From contig QJZR01000012.1 of NCBI GenBank assembly GCA_003246625.1, forward strand, positions 434,001 to 498,000: DNA of 64,000 nucleotides, written 5' to 3'. The DNA is from Alphaproteobacteria bacterium (GTDB taxonomy: Bacteria > Pseudomonadota > Alphaproteobacteria > Rhodospirillales > Rhodospirillaceae). The notes beneath the pieces were generated by a model. That model did not search any database, was not told the DNA's origin, and worked only from the letters and a program-made list of their open reading frames with translations. The position numbers and the translations under genes are program-made. The number at the start of each line of letters is the position of its first letter. The first letter of the stretch is position 1. Below are positions 39,823 to 49,786 of the stretch, piece by piece.

Positions 39823-40326
39823 ATGTCCAAATCCGTCGCCGTCGACCTCTCGAAGCCGCAAGCCATCGACATCGGCATCCCGGAGAAGGAGCGTCAGAAG
39901 ATCGCCGCCGGTCTCAAGCACCTGCTGGCCGACACCTATACCCTCTATTTGAAGACCCACAATTTCCACTGGAACGTCACCGGCCCGATGTTCAACACCC
40001 TGCACCTGATGTTCGAGACGCAGTACGACGAACTGGCCCTGGCCGTCGATCTGATCGCCGAACGCATCCGGGCGCTGGGCGTCTTCGCCCCGGGCAGCTT
40101 CAGCCAGTTCAAGGAACTGGCGACGGTGAAGGAGGAAACCGGCGTTCCCTCGGCGGTCGAGATGATCTCGCAATTGGCGAAGGACCACGAGACCCTGTCC
40201 AAGGTGGCGCGCGAAATCCTGCCCCTGTCGGGCAAGGTCGACGACGAACCGACCAACGACCTTCTGACCCAGCGGATGCAGGTCCACGAAAAGAACGCCT
40301 GGATGCTGCGCAGCCTGCTGGGCTGA
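39823..40326 (+). CDS. dps: Dps-family DNA-protection ferritin
   Basis: A 167-residue Dps protein with the inter-subunit ferroxidase ligands His49 ([10 protein letters not shown]), His61, Asp76 and Glu80 ([12 protein letters not shown]). Dps dodecamers oxidise Fe(II) with peroxide and store it, protecting DNA. The start ATG follows AAGGAGA. It is divergent from oxyR and ends at a bidirectional terminator shared with the convergent CoA-transferase gene. Confidence 0.95.
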   Translation: MSKSVAVDLSKPQAIDIGIPEKERQKIAAGLKHLLADTYTLYLKTHNFHWNVTGPMFNTLHLMFETQYDELALAVDLIAERIRALGVFAPGSFSQFKELATVKEETGVPSAVEMISQLAKDHETLSKVAREILPLSGKVDDEPTNDLLTQRMQVHEKNAWMLRSLLG

Positions 40327-40350
40327 ACCGCGAACCCCGAACAATGAAAA

Positions 40351-40376
40351 AGAGCGGCAGTCGAAACTGCCGCTCT
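40351..40376. terminator. Bidirectional terminator between dps and the acetyl-CoA hydrolase gene
   Basis: A 10-bp stem AGAGCGGCAG / CTGCCGCTCT with a 6-nt loop, A-rich on the left and CTTGGTTT on the right, between two convergent genes. Confidence 0.8.
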
Positions 40377-40405
40377 CTTGGTTTGGAAAATCCCGCGAAG
40401 GACGA

Positions 40406-41998
40406 TTATTCGCAGAGATCGACCTTCATGTCCCAGTTCTTGACCTTCATGGTGCCGTTCTGCGCCAGGTTCAGCTGCATCTTGAGGGCACGATCCCACA
40501 GCTGCGGCTCGTGGCCGACACCCTTCGCCAGGCAATCCTTCTTCGCCATGTCGTAGTATTCCTGAAGGATCGGCTGGTATTCCGGATGCACGCACTTGTC
40601 GATGATGCACTGGGCGCGCTCACGCGGCGCCAGACCGCGCAGATCGGCCAGGCCCTGCTCGGTGACCAGAACGTCGAGATCGTGCTCGGTGTGGTCGATG
40701 TGCTGAGCGTGCGGGACGATGCAGCTGATGCCGTGCGGGTCGGTCTTCGACGGACGCACCGACGGGGAGTGCATGATCTTCAGGAAGCCGCTGCGCAGGA
40801 AGTCACCCGAACCGCCGATACCGTTCACCATGCGGGTACCGTTGATCAGGGTGGAGTTGGCATGGCCGTAGATGTCGAATTCGACCGGCGTGTTCATGGC
40901 GATGACGCCAAGACGACGGCTGACTTCCGGGTTGTTGGAAATCGCCAGCGGACGCAGGACGATCTTCGACGAGTAGAAGTCGCGCTTTTCCAGGAAGTGG
41001 GCGAAACCGGTCTCGGACAGGGACAGGGAGCACGCGGAAGCGCTGTCCAGACGGCCGGCGTCGAACAGGTCGAGCATGCCGTCCTGCAACACTTCGGTGT
41101 AGACGCTCAGGTTGTAGAACGGACCGCTGGCCAGACCGCCGACGACGGCGTTGGCGATGGAGCCCACGCCCGACTGCAACGGCAGCAGGTTCTTCGGCAG
41201 ACGGCCGGCCTTGACTTCCGCCTTGAAGAAGTCGAGCAGGTGGTTCGCGATGTCGACGGAGCTTTGGTCGGCGTCGGCCAGCGCGCGGCCCTGGTCGGGA
41301 AGCTCGGATTCGACGATGGCGACGATCTTCTTCGGATCGCAGGGCACATAGGTGGTGCCGACGCGGGTATCGGCGGCGGTGATGCCGATGACTTCACGAT
41401 GCGGCGGAGCCTTCTGGACGATCACGTCGTGCATGCCCTCGAAGGACGGCATGGCGGTGTTGACCTCGACGATGATCTTGTCGCAGACCTGCAGGATTTC
41501 CGGAACGATACCGCAGGAAGCGGTGAGCACCAGGCCGCCGTCCTCGGTGATCGCGGAGACTTCGATAATGCCGATGTCGAGCTTACCGGACGGAGTGTCC
41601 TTGGTGTAGAAGCCATAGGCCATGTCCTGGGCGAACAGCGACAGATGCTTGTCACCCATGCGGATGCTGCCGGTGTTGATGCCCTTGGCGATGTCCTTAC
41701 CGGTCTGGTACGGCCAACGACGGTCGATCATGTCGTTGCGCGCCCAACGGTTTTCGATGGAGGCGGTGGAAGACGCGCCGACGAACAGGCTGAAACGCAG
41801 CTTGCCCTGCAGGTTGTTCTTCTCGACATAGTCGGCCAGGGCGGTCGGCACCGCCTTCGGACAGCCGGCGGGGGTAAACCCGGAGAAGGCCACGTGCATC
41901 CCGTCCTTGAACATCGGAATGACACCGTCGATCGGAACGACCTTGGACATCAGGGATTTACAACGGATGCGTTCATCCAGTGTGCCGTACTTACCCAT
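40406..41998 (-). CDS. Acetyl-CoA hydrolase / succinyl-CoA:acetate CoA-transferase family
   Basis: A 530-residue class I CoA-transferase. Family features include MHVAFSGFTPAGCPKAVP, SLFVGASSTASIENRWA, LPLQSGVGSIANAVVGGL, and YTEVLQDGMLDLFDAGRL, whose Glu is the expected catalytic residue forming the CoA thioester. NGIGGSGDFLRSG and VTEQGLADLRGLAPRERA follow. Enzymes of this group move CoA between acetate and succinate or propionate, saving ATP in acetate metabolism. The ATG at 41996-41998 has AGGAG upstream. Substrate choice cannot be fixed from sequence. The 294 bases upstream (41999-42292) hold no gene. Confidence 0.9.
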   Translation of the reverse strand: MGKYGTLDERIRCKSLMSKVVPIDGVIPMFKDGMHVAFSGFTPAGCPKAVPTALADYVEKNNLQGKLRFSLFVGASSTASIENRWARNDMIDRRWPYQTGKDIAKGINTGSIRMGDKHLSLFAQDMAYGFYTKDTPSGKLDIGIIEVSAITEDGGLVLTASCGIVPEILQVCDKIIVEVNTAMPSFEGMHDVIVQKAPPHREVIGITAADTRVGTTYVPCDPKKIVAIVESELPDQGRALADADQSSVDIANHLLDFFKAEVKAGRLPKNLLPLQSGVGSIANAVVGGLASGPFYNLSVYTEVLQDGMLDLFDAGRLDSASACSLSLSETGFAHFLEKRDFYSSKIVLRPLAISNNPEVSRRLGVIAMNTPVEFDIYGHANSTLINGTRMVNGIGGSGDFLRSGFLKIMHSPSVRPSKTDPHGISCIVPHAQHIDHTEHDLDVLVTEQGLADLRGLAPRERAQCIIDKCVHPEYQPILQEYYDMAKKDCLAKGVGHEPQLWDRALKMQLNLAQNGTMKVKNWDMKVDLCE

Positions 41999-42292
41999 TA
42001 TTGTAGTCTCCTGTTAGATGTTTGCCCGTTTTCGAACACCAAGTCTCTGCCCACGGCAGCCCGATTGCAGTCAGGCGGCCGCGTGGCGACATCCATCCTC
42101 CGCCGAAACGGTCACCCATCCCGGCAGGATCAACTTCAAGAAATCGTGTTTGGCGCGCCCCTTATGCAACGACAAGGTCTTCGCCCCCCCACTCCGTGTC
42201 TTCAGACCGCCCCCGGCACGCGGACGCGCGCCACGGGACGGATCCATCCCCCCGCACCGAGAAACGGGACGCGATGCCCGCCGCGATGCGAC

Positions 42293-42368
42293 TGGCGACC
42301 CCAACGGGATTCGAACCCGTGTTACCGGCGTGAAAGGCCGATGTCCTAGGCCTCTAGACGATGGGGTC
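42293..42368 (-). tRNA. tRNA-Glu (anticodon UUC)
   Basis: GACCCCATCGTCTAGAGGCC 5' end, anticodon loop CTTTCAC, T loop GGTTCGAATCC, acceptor GACCCCA paired with TGGGGTC and encoded CCA. 76 nt. Confidence 0.95.
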
Positions 42369-42524
42369 AGCAGTCCGCTTTCTTAGCCGATAAAGGCCGG
42401 TTTGTTCAATCCTTTTCGGTAGGATTCGCGCCGAAATCCGAGGTTCCGCGCGGGACTCTTGCAGGGGGCAAGAAAAGTGTCCTATACCACTGCCGCAGCC
42501 CCCTCCCCGCGAAGGAAACCCGCG

Positions 42525-43088
42525 ATGACGCAGACCCCGATTTCGGTGATCAAGGTCGAGCCTCCGATCGAGGTCACGGTGCGCGATTCCCGTGCCGAGG
42601 ATCTGCCCGAAATCCACCGCATTTACGCCTTCAGCGTCATGAACGGCACCGGCTCGTTCGAGGAAACGCCGCCCACCCTCGACGAAATGGCGGCGCGGCG
42701 GCAGGGCACCCTGGACCACGGCCTACCCTATCTGGTAGCCGAATACCGGGGCGGCATCGTCGGCTACGCCTACGCCGGACAGTTCCGTCCGCGCTCGGCG
42801 TATCGCTATACCCTGGAGGATTCGGTCTACGCCGCGCCCGAAACCCGGGGGATGGGAGTCGGACGCGCCCTGCTGGCGGTTCTGGTCGAACGTTGCGCCG
42901 CCCTCGGCCATCGGCAGATGGTGGCGGTGATCGGCGATTCCGACAACCAGGCCAGCATCCGCGCCCATGCCGCCTGCGGCTTCCGCCACATCGGCACGCT
43001 TCGGCACGTCGGGTTGAAATTCGGCCGCTGGCTGGATTCGGTCTACATGCAGCGGCAACTGGGCGACGACGATCAGCCCTCGGACTGA
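42525..43088 (+). CDS. GNAT N-acetyltransferase, phosphinothricin acetyltransferase-like
   Basis: A 187-residue GNAT: VRDSRAEDLPEIHRIYAFSV, GSFEETPPTLDEM, RSAYRYTLEDSVY and the acetyl-CoA loop RGMGVGRALLAVL (about 107-119), then NQASIRAHAACGFRHIG. This is the Pat/Bar-like group that acetylates amino acid analogues such as methionine sulfoximine. The ATG at 42525 has GAAGGAA upstream. Its 3' end overlaps the convergent recJ by 16 bases. Confidence 0.88.
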   Translation: MTQTPISVIKVEPPIEVTVRDSRAEDLPEIHRIYAFSVMNGTGSFEETPPTLDEMAARRQGTLDHGLPYLVAEYRGGIVGYAYAGQFRPRSAYRYTLEDSVYAAPETRGMGVGRALLAVLVERCAALGHRQMVAVIGDSDNQASIRAHAACGFRHIGTLRHVGLKFGRWLDSVYMQRQLGDDDQPSD

Positions 43089-44899
43089 TCGTCCGCCCAG
43101 GCCAGATCCTCGACCACGAACTGCACGTCGTTGCGCCCCTGCCAGGTGTCGGCGCGCAACACCCCCAACAGATGCATCAGACGGTCGCGATGCCCCAGCA
43201 TGGCACGGCCGAGATCGTCGTCGGCGGCGCGGAAGGCGATGACCTTCAGCCTGCCGCCGTTGCGGCCATAGGCAAAGGCGCGCACGTGCCCGGCGCCGAC
43301 CACCTCGGCACGGCCCAGACGGACCGAGGGCACCACGAAGCGGGGTTCCTCGTTGCCCGCGCCGAAGGGCTCCATGCGCGACAGCACCGAAACCAGTTCG
43401 GGGTTCGCGCCGCGGATGTCGATGGCGCCGTCGACCGGCACCGGCGGGGACTCCGCCGCGTCGGACTGGGAACGCACATGGTCGCTGAGGAAGGCGCAGA
43501 AACGCGACAGGTCGCGCCGCGCCAGGGTGAAGCCCGCGGCCATGGCATGGCCACCGCCGGTCAGCACCACCCCCGCCTCGCGCGCCGCCAGGATCGCCGC
43601 CCCCAGGTTGACGCCGGGAACCGAGCGCCCCGATCCCTTGCCGTTCTCCCCCAGGAAGGTGACGGCGCAGGCGGGCACGTTGAAGCGTTCCTTCAGGCGC
43701 GCGGCGACCAGACCGACGACGCCGGGATGCCAGTCCTCGCCCGCCGCCACCACCACCGCGCTGTCCGGCGGCAGGGTCGCCGCCACCTGCTCCACCGCCT
43801 CGTCCAGGGCGGTGGCCTCGATCTCGCGGCGGGCGGCGTTGTGTTGTTCCAGTTCCTCGGCCAGGGTCCGCGCCTCGGCGGGGTCGTCGGTGGCGAGCAG
43901 CCGGGCGCCCAGGTCGGACTTGCCGACGCGCCCCCCGGCGTTGACCCTGGGCCCCATGACGAAGCCGATGTGATAGGTCTCGAACGGCGGCTTGATGCCG
44001 GCCACGGCGGAAAGCGCCGCCAGGCCGGTGTTGCCGCATCCCGCCAGCACCTTCAGCCCCTGGGCGACGAAGGCGCGGTTGATGCCCGACAGGGGCACCA
44101 CGTCGCAGACGGTGCCGAACGCCACCAGATCCAGCAGCGCCATCAGGTTGGGTTCCGGCCGCGCCGTGTCGAAGACGCCGGCCTGACGCAAGGCCCGGTT
44201 CAGCCCCGCCAGCAGCAGGAAGGTCACCCCCACCGCCGCCAGACCGTCGGTGCCGCTGTCGTCGTCGCGGCGTTTCGGGTCGACCACCGCGAATGCGGGC
44301 GGCAAGGTTTCCTCGACCTGATGATGGTCGACGACGATCGTCTCCAGCCCCGCCGCCTGCGCGGCGGCCAGGGCGTCGAAGGCGGTGACGCCGCAGTCCA
44401 CGGTCAGCAGCAGGCGCGCCCCCGCCGCATGCAGGCCCAGCAGGGCCGCCGCGTTGGGGCCGTAGCCTTCGGCGATGCGGTCGGGGATGTGGACCCGCAC
44501 CGCCATGCCGAGGGCGCGGAAATAACGGACCAGCAGCGCCGACGAGGTGGCGCCGTCGACGTCGTAATCGCCGAACACCGCGATCGCTTCGTTCGCGCGC
44601 ACCGCCGCGACCAGGCGGTCCACCGCGCGGTCCATGTCGGCGAGACGCGACGGATCGGGCATCAGGGCGCGCAGGGTGGGATTGAGATAGGCCTCCGCCG
44701 TTTCCGCCGAGATCCCCCGCGCCGCCATGGCGCGGGCGACCACCTCGGGCAGGCCGAAACGGCGGATCAGCAGGGAAACCAGATCGGCGTCCGCCGCGGT
44801 CAGCCGCCACGGACGCCCGCGCGCCGAACGCCGAACCCCCAGGAAATCCGGCTCGCCGGAAGTCCCCTTGCTGGTCTCGGCATGATCGGGCACCGGCAT
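43073..44899 (-). CDS. recJ: Single-stranded-DNA exonuclease RecJ
   Basis: A 608-residue RecJ: FGDYDVDGATSSALL (DHH motif I), LLLTVDCG, IVVDHHQ (DHH), VAFGTVCDVVPL, GPRVNAGGRVG and the DHHA1 motif GGGHAMAAGFT, then a C-terminal OB-type domain. It digests single-stranded DNA 5' to 3' in recombination and repair. The ATG at 44897-44899 follows GGAGAA; it is 8 bases downstream of glpX, in the same transcript. Confidence 0.95.
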   Translation of the reverse strand: MPVPDHAETSKGTSGEPDFLGVRRSARGRPWRLTAADADLVSLLIRRFGLPEVVARAMAARGISAETAEAYLNPTLRALMPDPSRLADMDRAVDRLVAAVRANEAIAVFGDYDVDGATSSALLVRYFRALGMAVRVHIPDRIAEGYGPNAAALLGLHAAGARLLLTVDCGVTAFDALAAAQAAGLETIVVDHHQVEETLPPAFAVVDPKRRDDDSGTDGLAAVGVTFLLLAGLNRALRQAGVFDTARPEPNLMALLDLVAFGTVCDVVPLSGINRAFVAQGLKVLAGCGNTGLAALSAVAGIKPPFETYHIGFVMGPRVNAGGRVGKSDLGARLLATDDPAEARTLAEELEQHNAARREIEATALDEAVEQVAATLPPDSAVVVAAGEDWHPGVVGLVAARLKERFNVPACAVTFLGENGKGSGRSVPGVNLGAAILAAREAGVVLTGGGHAMAAGFTLARRDLSRFCAFLSDHVRSQSDAAESPPVPVDGAIDIRGANPELVSVLSRMEPFGAGNEEPRFVVPSVRLGRAEVVGAGHVRAFAYGRNGGRLKVIAFRAADDDLGRAMLGHRDRLMHLLGVLRADTWQGRNDVQFVVEDLAWADDQSEG

Positions 44900-44907
44900 T
44901 TCTCCGG

Positions 44908-45930
44908 TCAGCCTTGCGCGCTGTCCGCGGCGCGGCGCGGATCGTGGAAGGCGGTGACGTACCGCACCGTCCCCGACTTCGACCGCATCACCACCGAATG
45001 GGTCACCACGTCGCGGCCGACGCGGCGCACCCCCTGCAACAGGGCGCCGTGGGTGACGCCGGTGGCGGCGAACATCACCTCGCCCGGTGCCATGTCGGCG
45101 ATGCCGTATTTGCGGTCGAAGTCGGTGATGCCCAGGCGCAGCGCGGCGGTACGCGAGGACTCGTCGCGCAGGCGCAGGCGCCCCTGCATCTGGCCGCCGG
45201 AGCATTTCAGCGCCGCCGCGGCCAACACGCCTTCCGCCGCGCCGCCGGTGCCGAGATAGATGTCCGGCCCCACCCCCAGGCTGCCCTGGGCGGTGGCGAT
45301 GGCGGCGGAGACGTCGCCGTCGAGAATCAGCATCACCCGCGCGCCGCAGGCGCGAACCTGGGAAATCAGGCCCTCGTGGCGCGGCCGGTCGAGGATGCAG
45401 ACCAAAAGCTCGCCGACCGTGACCCCCTTCGCCTTGGCCAGCGACGCCAGGTTGTCGCCGGGTTCGGCGTCGAGGTCGACGACGCCCACGGGCAGGCCGG
45501 GGCCGACGGCGATCTTATCCATGTAGACGCGCGGCGGATTGAGGAAACCGCCCTGCTCGGCGATGGCGATCACCGACAGCGCGTTCTGCCCGCCACGGGC
45601 GACGATGGTCGCGCCTTCCAGTGCGTCCACCGCGATGTCGACGCGGTGCCCGCCGCCCGCGCCCAGCTTCTGCCCGGAATAAAGCAGCGGGGTTTCCCCC
45701 TCCATTCCCTCGCCGACGGTGACCACGCCGTCGATGTCGATGCACGATAGGGTGCGGTGCATCGCCCGGATCGCCGCCAGGTCGGCCGCCTGCTCGTCCC
45801 CCTGCCCCATCAGCCGCGAGGCGGCCAGGGCGGCGGCCTCGGTGGCGCGGACCGCGTCGAGCGCCAGGTTGCGGTCCATGCGGGCATCGACTTCCTGGCA
45901 TTCGTCCGTCGTCATCGGATGGTCGGACAT
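44908..45930 (-). CDS. glpX: Class II fructose-1,6-bisphosphatase
   Basis: A 340-residue GlpX-type phosphatase: DGVVTVGEGMEGETPLLYSG, VDALEGATIVARGGQNALS (metal and substrate site), YMDKIAVGPG, ILDGDVSAAI, and GTGGAAEGVLAAAALKC. It hydrolyses fructose-1,6-bisphosphate in gluconeogenesis. Placement directly after hom and before recJ is common in alphaproteobacteria. The ATG has GGAAGGA upstream. Confidence 0.95.
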   Translation of the reverse strand: MSDHPMTTDECQEVDARMDRNLALDAVRATEAAALAASRLMGQGDEQAADLAAIRAMHRTLSCIDIDGVVTVGEGMEGETPLLYSGQKLGAGGGHRVDIAVDALEGATIVARGGQNALSVIAIAEQGGFLNPPRVYMDKIAVGPGLPVGVVDLDAEPGDNLASLAKAKGVTVGELLVCILDRPRHEGLISQVRACGARVMLILDGDVSAAIATAQGSLGVGPDIYLGTGGAAEGVLAAAALKCSGGQMQGRLRLRDESSRTAALRLGITDFDRKYGIADMAPGEVMFAATGVTHGALLQGVRRVGRDVVTHSVVMRSKSGTVRYVTAFHDPRRAADSAQG

Positions 45931-45959
45931 AAGGGTTCCTTCCGTGTTGCGGTCGGCGA

Positions 45960-47288
45960 TTACACCGTTTCGATGCGGATGGCGCGCGGCGTGTCCAGCA
46001 CGCCCTCGACCGTCCGCATCCGTTCGAGGGCGCGCATGAAGGCGCCCTCGGTGGTTTCGTGGATGGTCAGCACCACCGCCACCGGTCCGTCGGGATGACG
46101 GCCGTGCTGCAACACCGATTCCATCGAGACGTTTTCCTCGCCGAGGGCGGTGGCGATGGCGGCGAAGACGCCGGGCTTGTCGACCACCATCAGACGCACG
46201 TAGTACGACCCGAAATGGTCGCCCATCGGCGCGGGAACCAGCGCGGCCTGCGCGGTGGTCGGCACACCGAAGGGCGGCGTTCCGCCGCGCCCGGCGGCGA
46301 TGTCGATGAGGTCGGCGACCACCGCCGAGGCGGTCGGCCCCTCGCCCGCGCCGCGCCCGCGGAAGGCCACCTGGCCGACCGCGTCGCCCTCGACCATCAC
46401 CGCGTTGTAGACGCCGTCCACCGAGGCGATCGGCGAGGCCTTGGACACCATGCAGGGGTGCACCCGCTGCTCGATCCCCGCCTCGGTCCGGCGCGCGATG
46501 GCCAAAAGCTTGATGCGATAGCCAAGCTCGTCGGCATAGGCGATGTCCTGGGCGGAGACGTGGCGGATGCCCTCGACATGCACGTGCGCGAAGTCCACCG
46601 CCGTGCCGAAGGCCAGGCTGGTCAGGATCGCCAGCTTGTGCGCCGCGTCGACGCCGTCGATGTCGAACGACGGGTCGGCCTCGGCATAGCCCAGGGACTG
46701 CGCCTCGGCCAGCACGTCGTCGAAGTCGCGGCCGGTTTCCCGCATCACCGTCAGGATGTAGTTGCAGGTGCCGTTAAGGATGCCGACCACCTGCTCGATG
46801 CGGTTGGCGGCCAGACCCTCGCGCAGCCCCTTGACGATCGGGATGCCACCCGCCACCGCCGCCTCGAAGGCCAGCACCGCGTCGTGGGATTCGGCCCGCG
46901 CCGCCAGGGCGGCCCCATGATGGGCCAACAGCGCCTTATTGGCGGTGACCACGGCGCGGCGGGCGTCGAGAGCCGCCTCCACCATCGCCTTGGCCGGGCC
47001 GTTGGCGCCGCCGATCAGCTCCACCACCGCGTCGGCGTCGGCGGAGCGCGCCATCTCCACCGGGTCGTCGTACCAGGCCAGTCCGTCGAGGGAGACGCCG
47101 CGGTCCTTGCCGCGGTTGCGCGCCGCCACAGCGGTGACGACGATCGGCCGCCCCGCGCGCGCCGCGATTTCGGCGGCGTTCTTCTCCAGCACCTTCAGGA
47201 CCCCGGCACCCACCGTGCCCAGTCCGGCGATCGCCACCTTGAACGGCGCGGCCTTGACCGCGCCGCCGGATTTCTTGGGTTCTTTCAC
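45960..47288 (-). CDS. hom: Homoserine dehydrogenase
   Basis: A 442-residue enzyme: NAD(P) motif VAIAGLGTVGAGVLKVL, VVELIGGANGPA, VVTANKALLA, FEAAVAGGIPIVKGLREGL with the catalytic region GILNGTCNYIL, SLGYAEADPSFDIDGVDAAHKLAIL, and a C-terminal ACT domain (YYVRLMVVDKPGVFAAIA) for threonine feedback. It forms homoserine for threonine and methionine synthesis. The start is GTG 47286-47288, overlapping the aminotransferase stop. Confidence 0.95.
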   Translation of the reverse strand: MKEPKKSGGAVKAAPFKVAIAGLGTVGAGVLKVLEKNAAEIAARAGRPIVVTAVAARNRGKDRGVSLDGLAWYDDPVEMARSADADAVVELIGGANGPAKAMVEAALDARRAVVTANKALLAHHGAALAARAESHDAVLAFEAAVAGGIPIVKGLREGLAANRIEQVVGILNGTCNYILTVMRETGRDFDDVLAEAQSLGYAEADPSFDIDGVDAAHKLAILTSLAFGTAVDFAHVHVEGIRHVSAQDIAYADELGYRIKLLAIARRTEAGIEQRVHPCMVSKASPIASVDGVYNAVMVEGDAVGQVAFRGRGAGEGPTASAVVADLIDIAAGRGGTPPFGVPTTAQAALVPAPMGDHFGSYYVRLMVVDKPGVFAAIATALGEENVSMESVLQHGRHPDGPVAVVLTIHETTEGAFMRALERMRTVEGVLDTPRAIRIETV

Positions 47289-48511
47289 GGTTTGCTCCCT
47301 GCTTTTCCCGCCTCGTAGTCGGCCAGGATCTGGTCGGCGCGGGACAGGAACGACTTGATGCTGCGCAACGCCTGACGCGTGCGGTGTTTGTTTTCGACCA
47401 GGGCGATACGGACGTGGTTGTCGCCGTATTCGCCGAAGCCCAGGCCCGGCGCCACCGCGACCTCCGCCTCCTGCAACAGCAGCTTGGAGAACTCCACCGA
47501 GCCGAGATGGGCGAAGGCGGGCGGAATCGGCGCCCAGGCGAACATCGTCGCGGGCGGGCTGGGCACGTCCCAACCGGCCTGGGCCAGACCCTCGATCAGC
47601 ACGTCGCGGCGTTCGCGGTAAAGGGCGCGAACTTCGTCGACGCAATCCTGCGGACCGTTGAGGGCGGCGGCGGCGGCGACCTGGATCGGCGTGAACGCGC
47701 CGTAGTCGAGGTACGACTTGATCCGGGTCAACGCGGTGATCAGGCGCTGGTTGCCCGCCGCGAAGCCGATGCGCCAGCCCGGCATGCTGTAGGTCTTGGA
47801 CATCGAGGAGAACTCGATGGCGATGTCCTTCGCCCCCGGCACCTGCAGGATGGAGGGCGGCGGGTTGTCGTCGAAATAGATCTCGGAATAGGCGATGTCG
47901 GACAGCACGTAGACCTCGTGCTTGCGGCAGAAGTCCACCACCTCGCGATAGAAGTCCAGGCTCGCCACCCGGGCCGTCGGGTTCGACGGATAGTTCAGGA
48001 TCACCGCGATCGGCTTCGGAATGCTGTGCCGCACCGCGCGGTCCATCGCCTCGATGAAGGCGGCGTCGGGGGTGGCGGGAACGTGGCGGATGGCGCCGCC
48101 CGCGATGATGAAGCCGAAGGCATGGATCGGATAGCTGGGGTTGGGCACCAGCACCACGTCGCCCGGCGAGGTCATCGCCATGGCCAGGTTGGCCAGGCCT
48201 TCCTTCGACCCCAGGGTGACGACGACTTCCTTGTCCATGTCGAGGTCGACGCCGAAGCGGCGTTCGTAGTATCCGGCCAGGGCCTTGCGCAGGCCGGGCA
48301 CGCCCTTCGACGCGGAATAGCGGTGGGCGCGCGGGTTGCGCGCCGACTCGCACAGCTTTTCAACGATGTGTTCGGGGGTCGGCTGATCCGGGTTGCCCAT
48401 GCCGAAGTCGATGATGTCGGCGCCGTTGGCCCGAGCTCGGGCCTTCATCGCGTTGACCTCGGCGAAGACATAGGGGGGCAATCGTTTGATGCGGTAAAAA
48501 TCCTGTTCCAT
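47285..48511 (-). CDS. Class I/II aminotransferase, AlaC/LL-diaminopimelate aminotransferase-like
   Basis: A 408-residue PLP enzyme: IDFGMGNPDQPTPEHIV, YSASKGVPGLRKALAGYY, LGSKEGLANLAMAM, NYPSNPTARVAS, YVLSDIAYSEIYFD and the PLP lysine Lys239 in FSSMSKTYSMPGWRIGF. Genes of this type precede hom in many alphaproteobacteria and are usually annotated as alanine or LL-DAP aminotransferase. The amino donor specificity is not determinable here. It overlaps hom by four bases. Confidence 0.92.
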   Translation of the reverse strand: MEQDFYRIKRLPPYVFAEVNAMKARARANGADIIDFGMGNPDQPTPEHIVEKLCESARNPRAHRYSASKGVPGLRKALAGYYERRFGVDLDMDKEVVVTLGSKEGLANLAMAMTSPGDVVLVPNPSYPIHAFGFIIAGGAIRHVPATPDAAFIEAMDRAVRHSIPKPIAVILNYPSNPTARVASLDFYREVVDFCRKHEVYVLSDIAYSEIYFDDNPPPSILQVPGAKDIAIEFSSMSKTYSMPGWRIGFAAGNQRLITALTRIKSYLDYGAFTPIQVAAAAALNGPQDCVDEVRALYRERRDVLIEGLAQAGWDVPSPPATMFAWAPIPPAFAHLGSVEFSKLLLQEAEVAVAPGLGFGEYGDNHVRIALVENKHRTRQALRSIKSFLSRADQILADYEAGKAGSKP

Positions 48512-48631
48512 TTCGGGCCGTTGGACTTCGTTCTAGGGTTGACGGGTTGGTTTTTTCATTCACAGGAACCGCCCGGTTTTCCGGGTCGGGGGACGAATTG
48601 TACGCATGGGCACGCGAACTTGGCGAACAGA

Positions 48632-48665
48632 AAAAAGGCCCGGCGATCGGGGCCGGGCCTTTTTT
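48632..48665 (-). terminator. Terminator after the OmpA-family gene
   Basis: AAAAAAGGCCCGGC / GCCGGGCCTTTTTT stem (48632-48644 region and 48652-48665) with a short loop, giving T-runs in both directions. Confidence 0.8.
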
Positions 48666-48697
48666 CGTTCGCGTCGGGACGCGACTGGCTCTCCCCA

Positions 48698-49609
48698 TCA
48701 GTGGTTCAGGAAGACCTCGGTTCGCCGGTTGTAGGCCTCGCCGGAGGGCATGACTTCCTGATAGACCGGCTCTGCGTCCGCAACTGCGCCGACGTACAGG
48801 GCCTTGGCCGGCACGCCCTGCTTGACCAGGGCCAGTGCGACCACCTCGGCGCGGCGGTAGGAAATGTCGAAGTTGGCGATCTTGTGGGCGACCGCCGTCA
48901 TCTCGCCGGTGCGGCTGGAGGCATGGCCGACCACGGAAACCACGCCGCCCTGCTTCTTGTACTGCTGGGCGACCTGACGCAACGCGGCGGTATCGGCGGC
49001 CGACAGATGCGCCGAACCATGGCTGAACGGCACCGTCGCGGCCAGATAGGACAGGCCGTAATTCTGCGGCGAGAAGGCGTCCAGGCCGTGCATGCCTTCG
49101 GTCTGCGCCTCGGCGGACTGTTCGCCGGAAGCCTTGGCGCGCGACGCGGACCTGGGGTCCCCCATCTCCAGCGGCGCGCCGGGGGCCGCGGCGGGCAGAT
49201 CGCCCGCCTGGGCGACGGCGGCGGAACGGTCGCCGGTGGCCACCGACGGCGCGACGCGATCGACCGGGGCGGTGGGCGCGGCGGCGGGAGCGGAACCGAC
49301 GGTCACCTTCGGCGGCTTGTCGGAACGCAGCGGACGCACCACGGTCACGTCGGAACGGCCACCCTCGGCATAGGCATGGCCGGAAGCATCGCCGGAAAGA
49401 CCGCGCGGCAGTTCGCCCTGGTCGGCGGTATCCTCGTCGGGCATGGCGATCTGCTGCGGCTTGGCCGAGCCGTCGCCGAACCAGTTCACCGGGTTGTAGG
49501 AGCTGGAACACCCAGCCAGAAGAAGCCCCAAGGTTCCGGCAAACCCGACGGCCAAGAACCGCTTGGCCCGTCCCCCGGAGGCCCCCAAACCCTCTGCCCC
49601 GATCTGCAT
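48698..49609 (-). CDS. OmpA-family peptidoglycan-binding lipoprotein
   Basis: A 303-residue lipoprotein: lipobox LGLLLAGC (Cys34), SSYNPVNWFGDG, a long Ala/Pro/Ser linker (about 45-185), and a C-terminal OmpA domain with TVPFSHGSAHLSAADTAALRQVA, VVGHASSRTGEM, DISYRRAEVVALAL and EAYNRRTEVFL. It anchors the outer membrane to peptidoglycan. The domain's conserved Asp-to-Arg binding pair appears as ISYRRAE. The ATG is the first with a family-like N-terminus. Confidence 0.9.
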   Translation of the reverse strand: MQIGAEGLGASGGRAKRFLAVGFAGTLGLLLAGCSSSYNPVNWFGDGSAKPQQIAMPDEDTADQGELPRGLSGDASGHAYAEGGRSDVTVVRPLRSDKPPKVTVGSAPAAAPTAPVDRVAPSVATGDRSAAVAQAGDLPAAAPGAPLEMGDPRSASRAKASGEQSAEAQTEGMHGLDAFSPQNYGLSYLAATVPFSHGSAHLSAADTAALRQVAQQYKKQGGVVSVVGHASSRTGEMTAVAHKIANFDISYRRAEVVALALVKQGVPAKALYVGAVADAEPVYQEVMPSGEAYNRRTEVFLNH

Positions 49610-49786
49610 CGTTCGCGTTCCTTTGCGTCACAACAACGGATGGACGGCGGCAAAACCGGCGCACTGGCCCCCTGCGACCGACCCCGCCCGCGCGTCACCT
49701 TATCTTCCGGTTATCCATATACCATCAAAACCGAACCGGATGAAATCCCAAACGCGCGCCGGGACTTCGCCGCGCGGCGGTTTTTC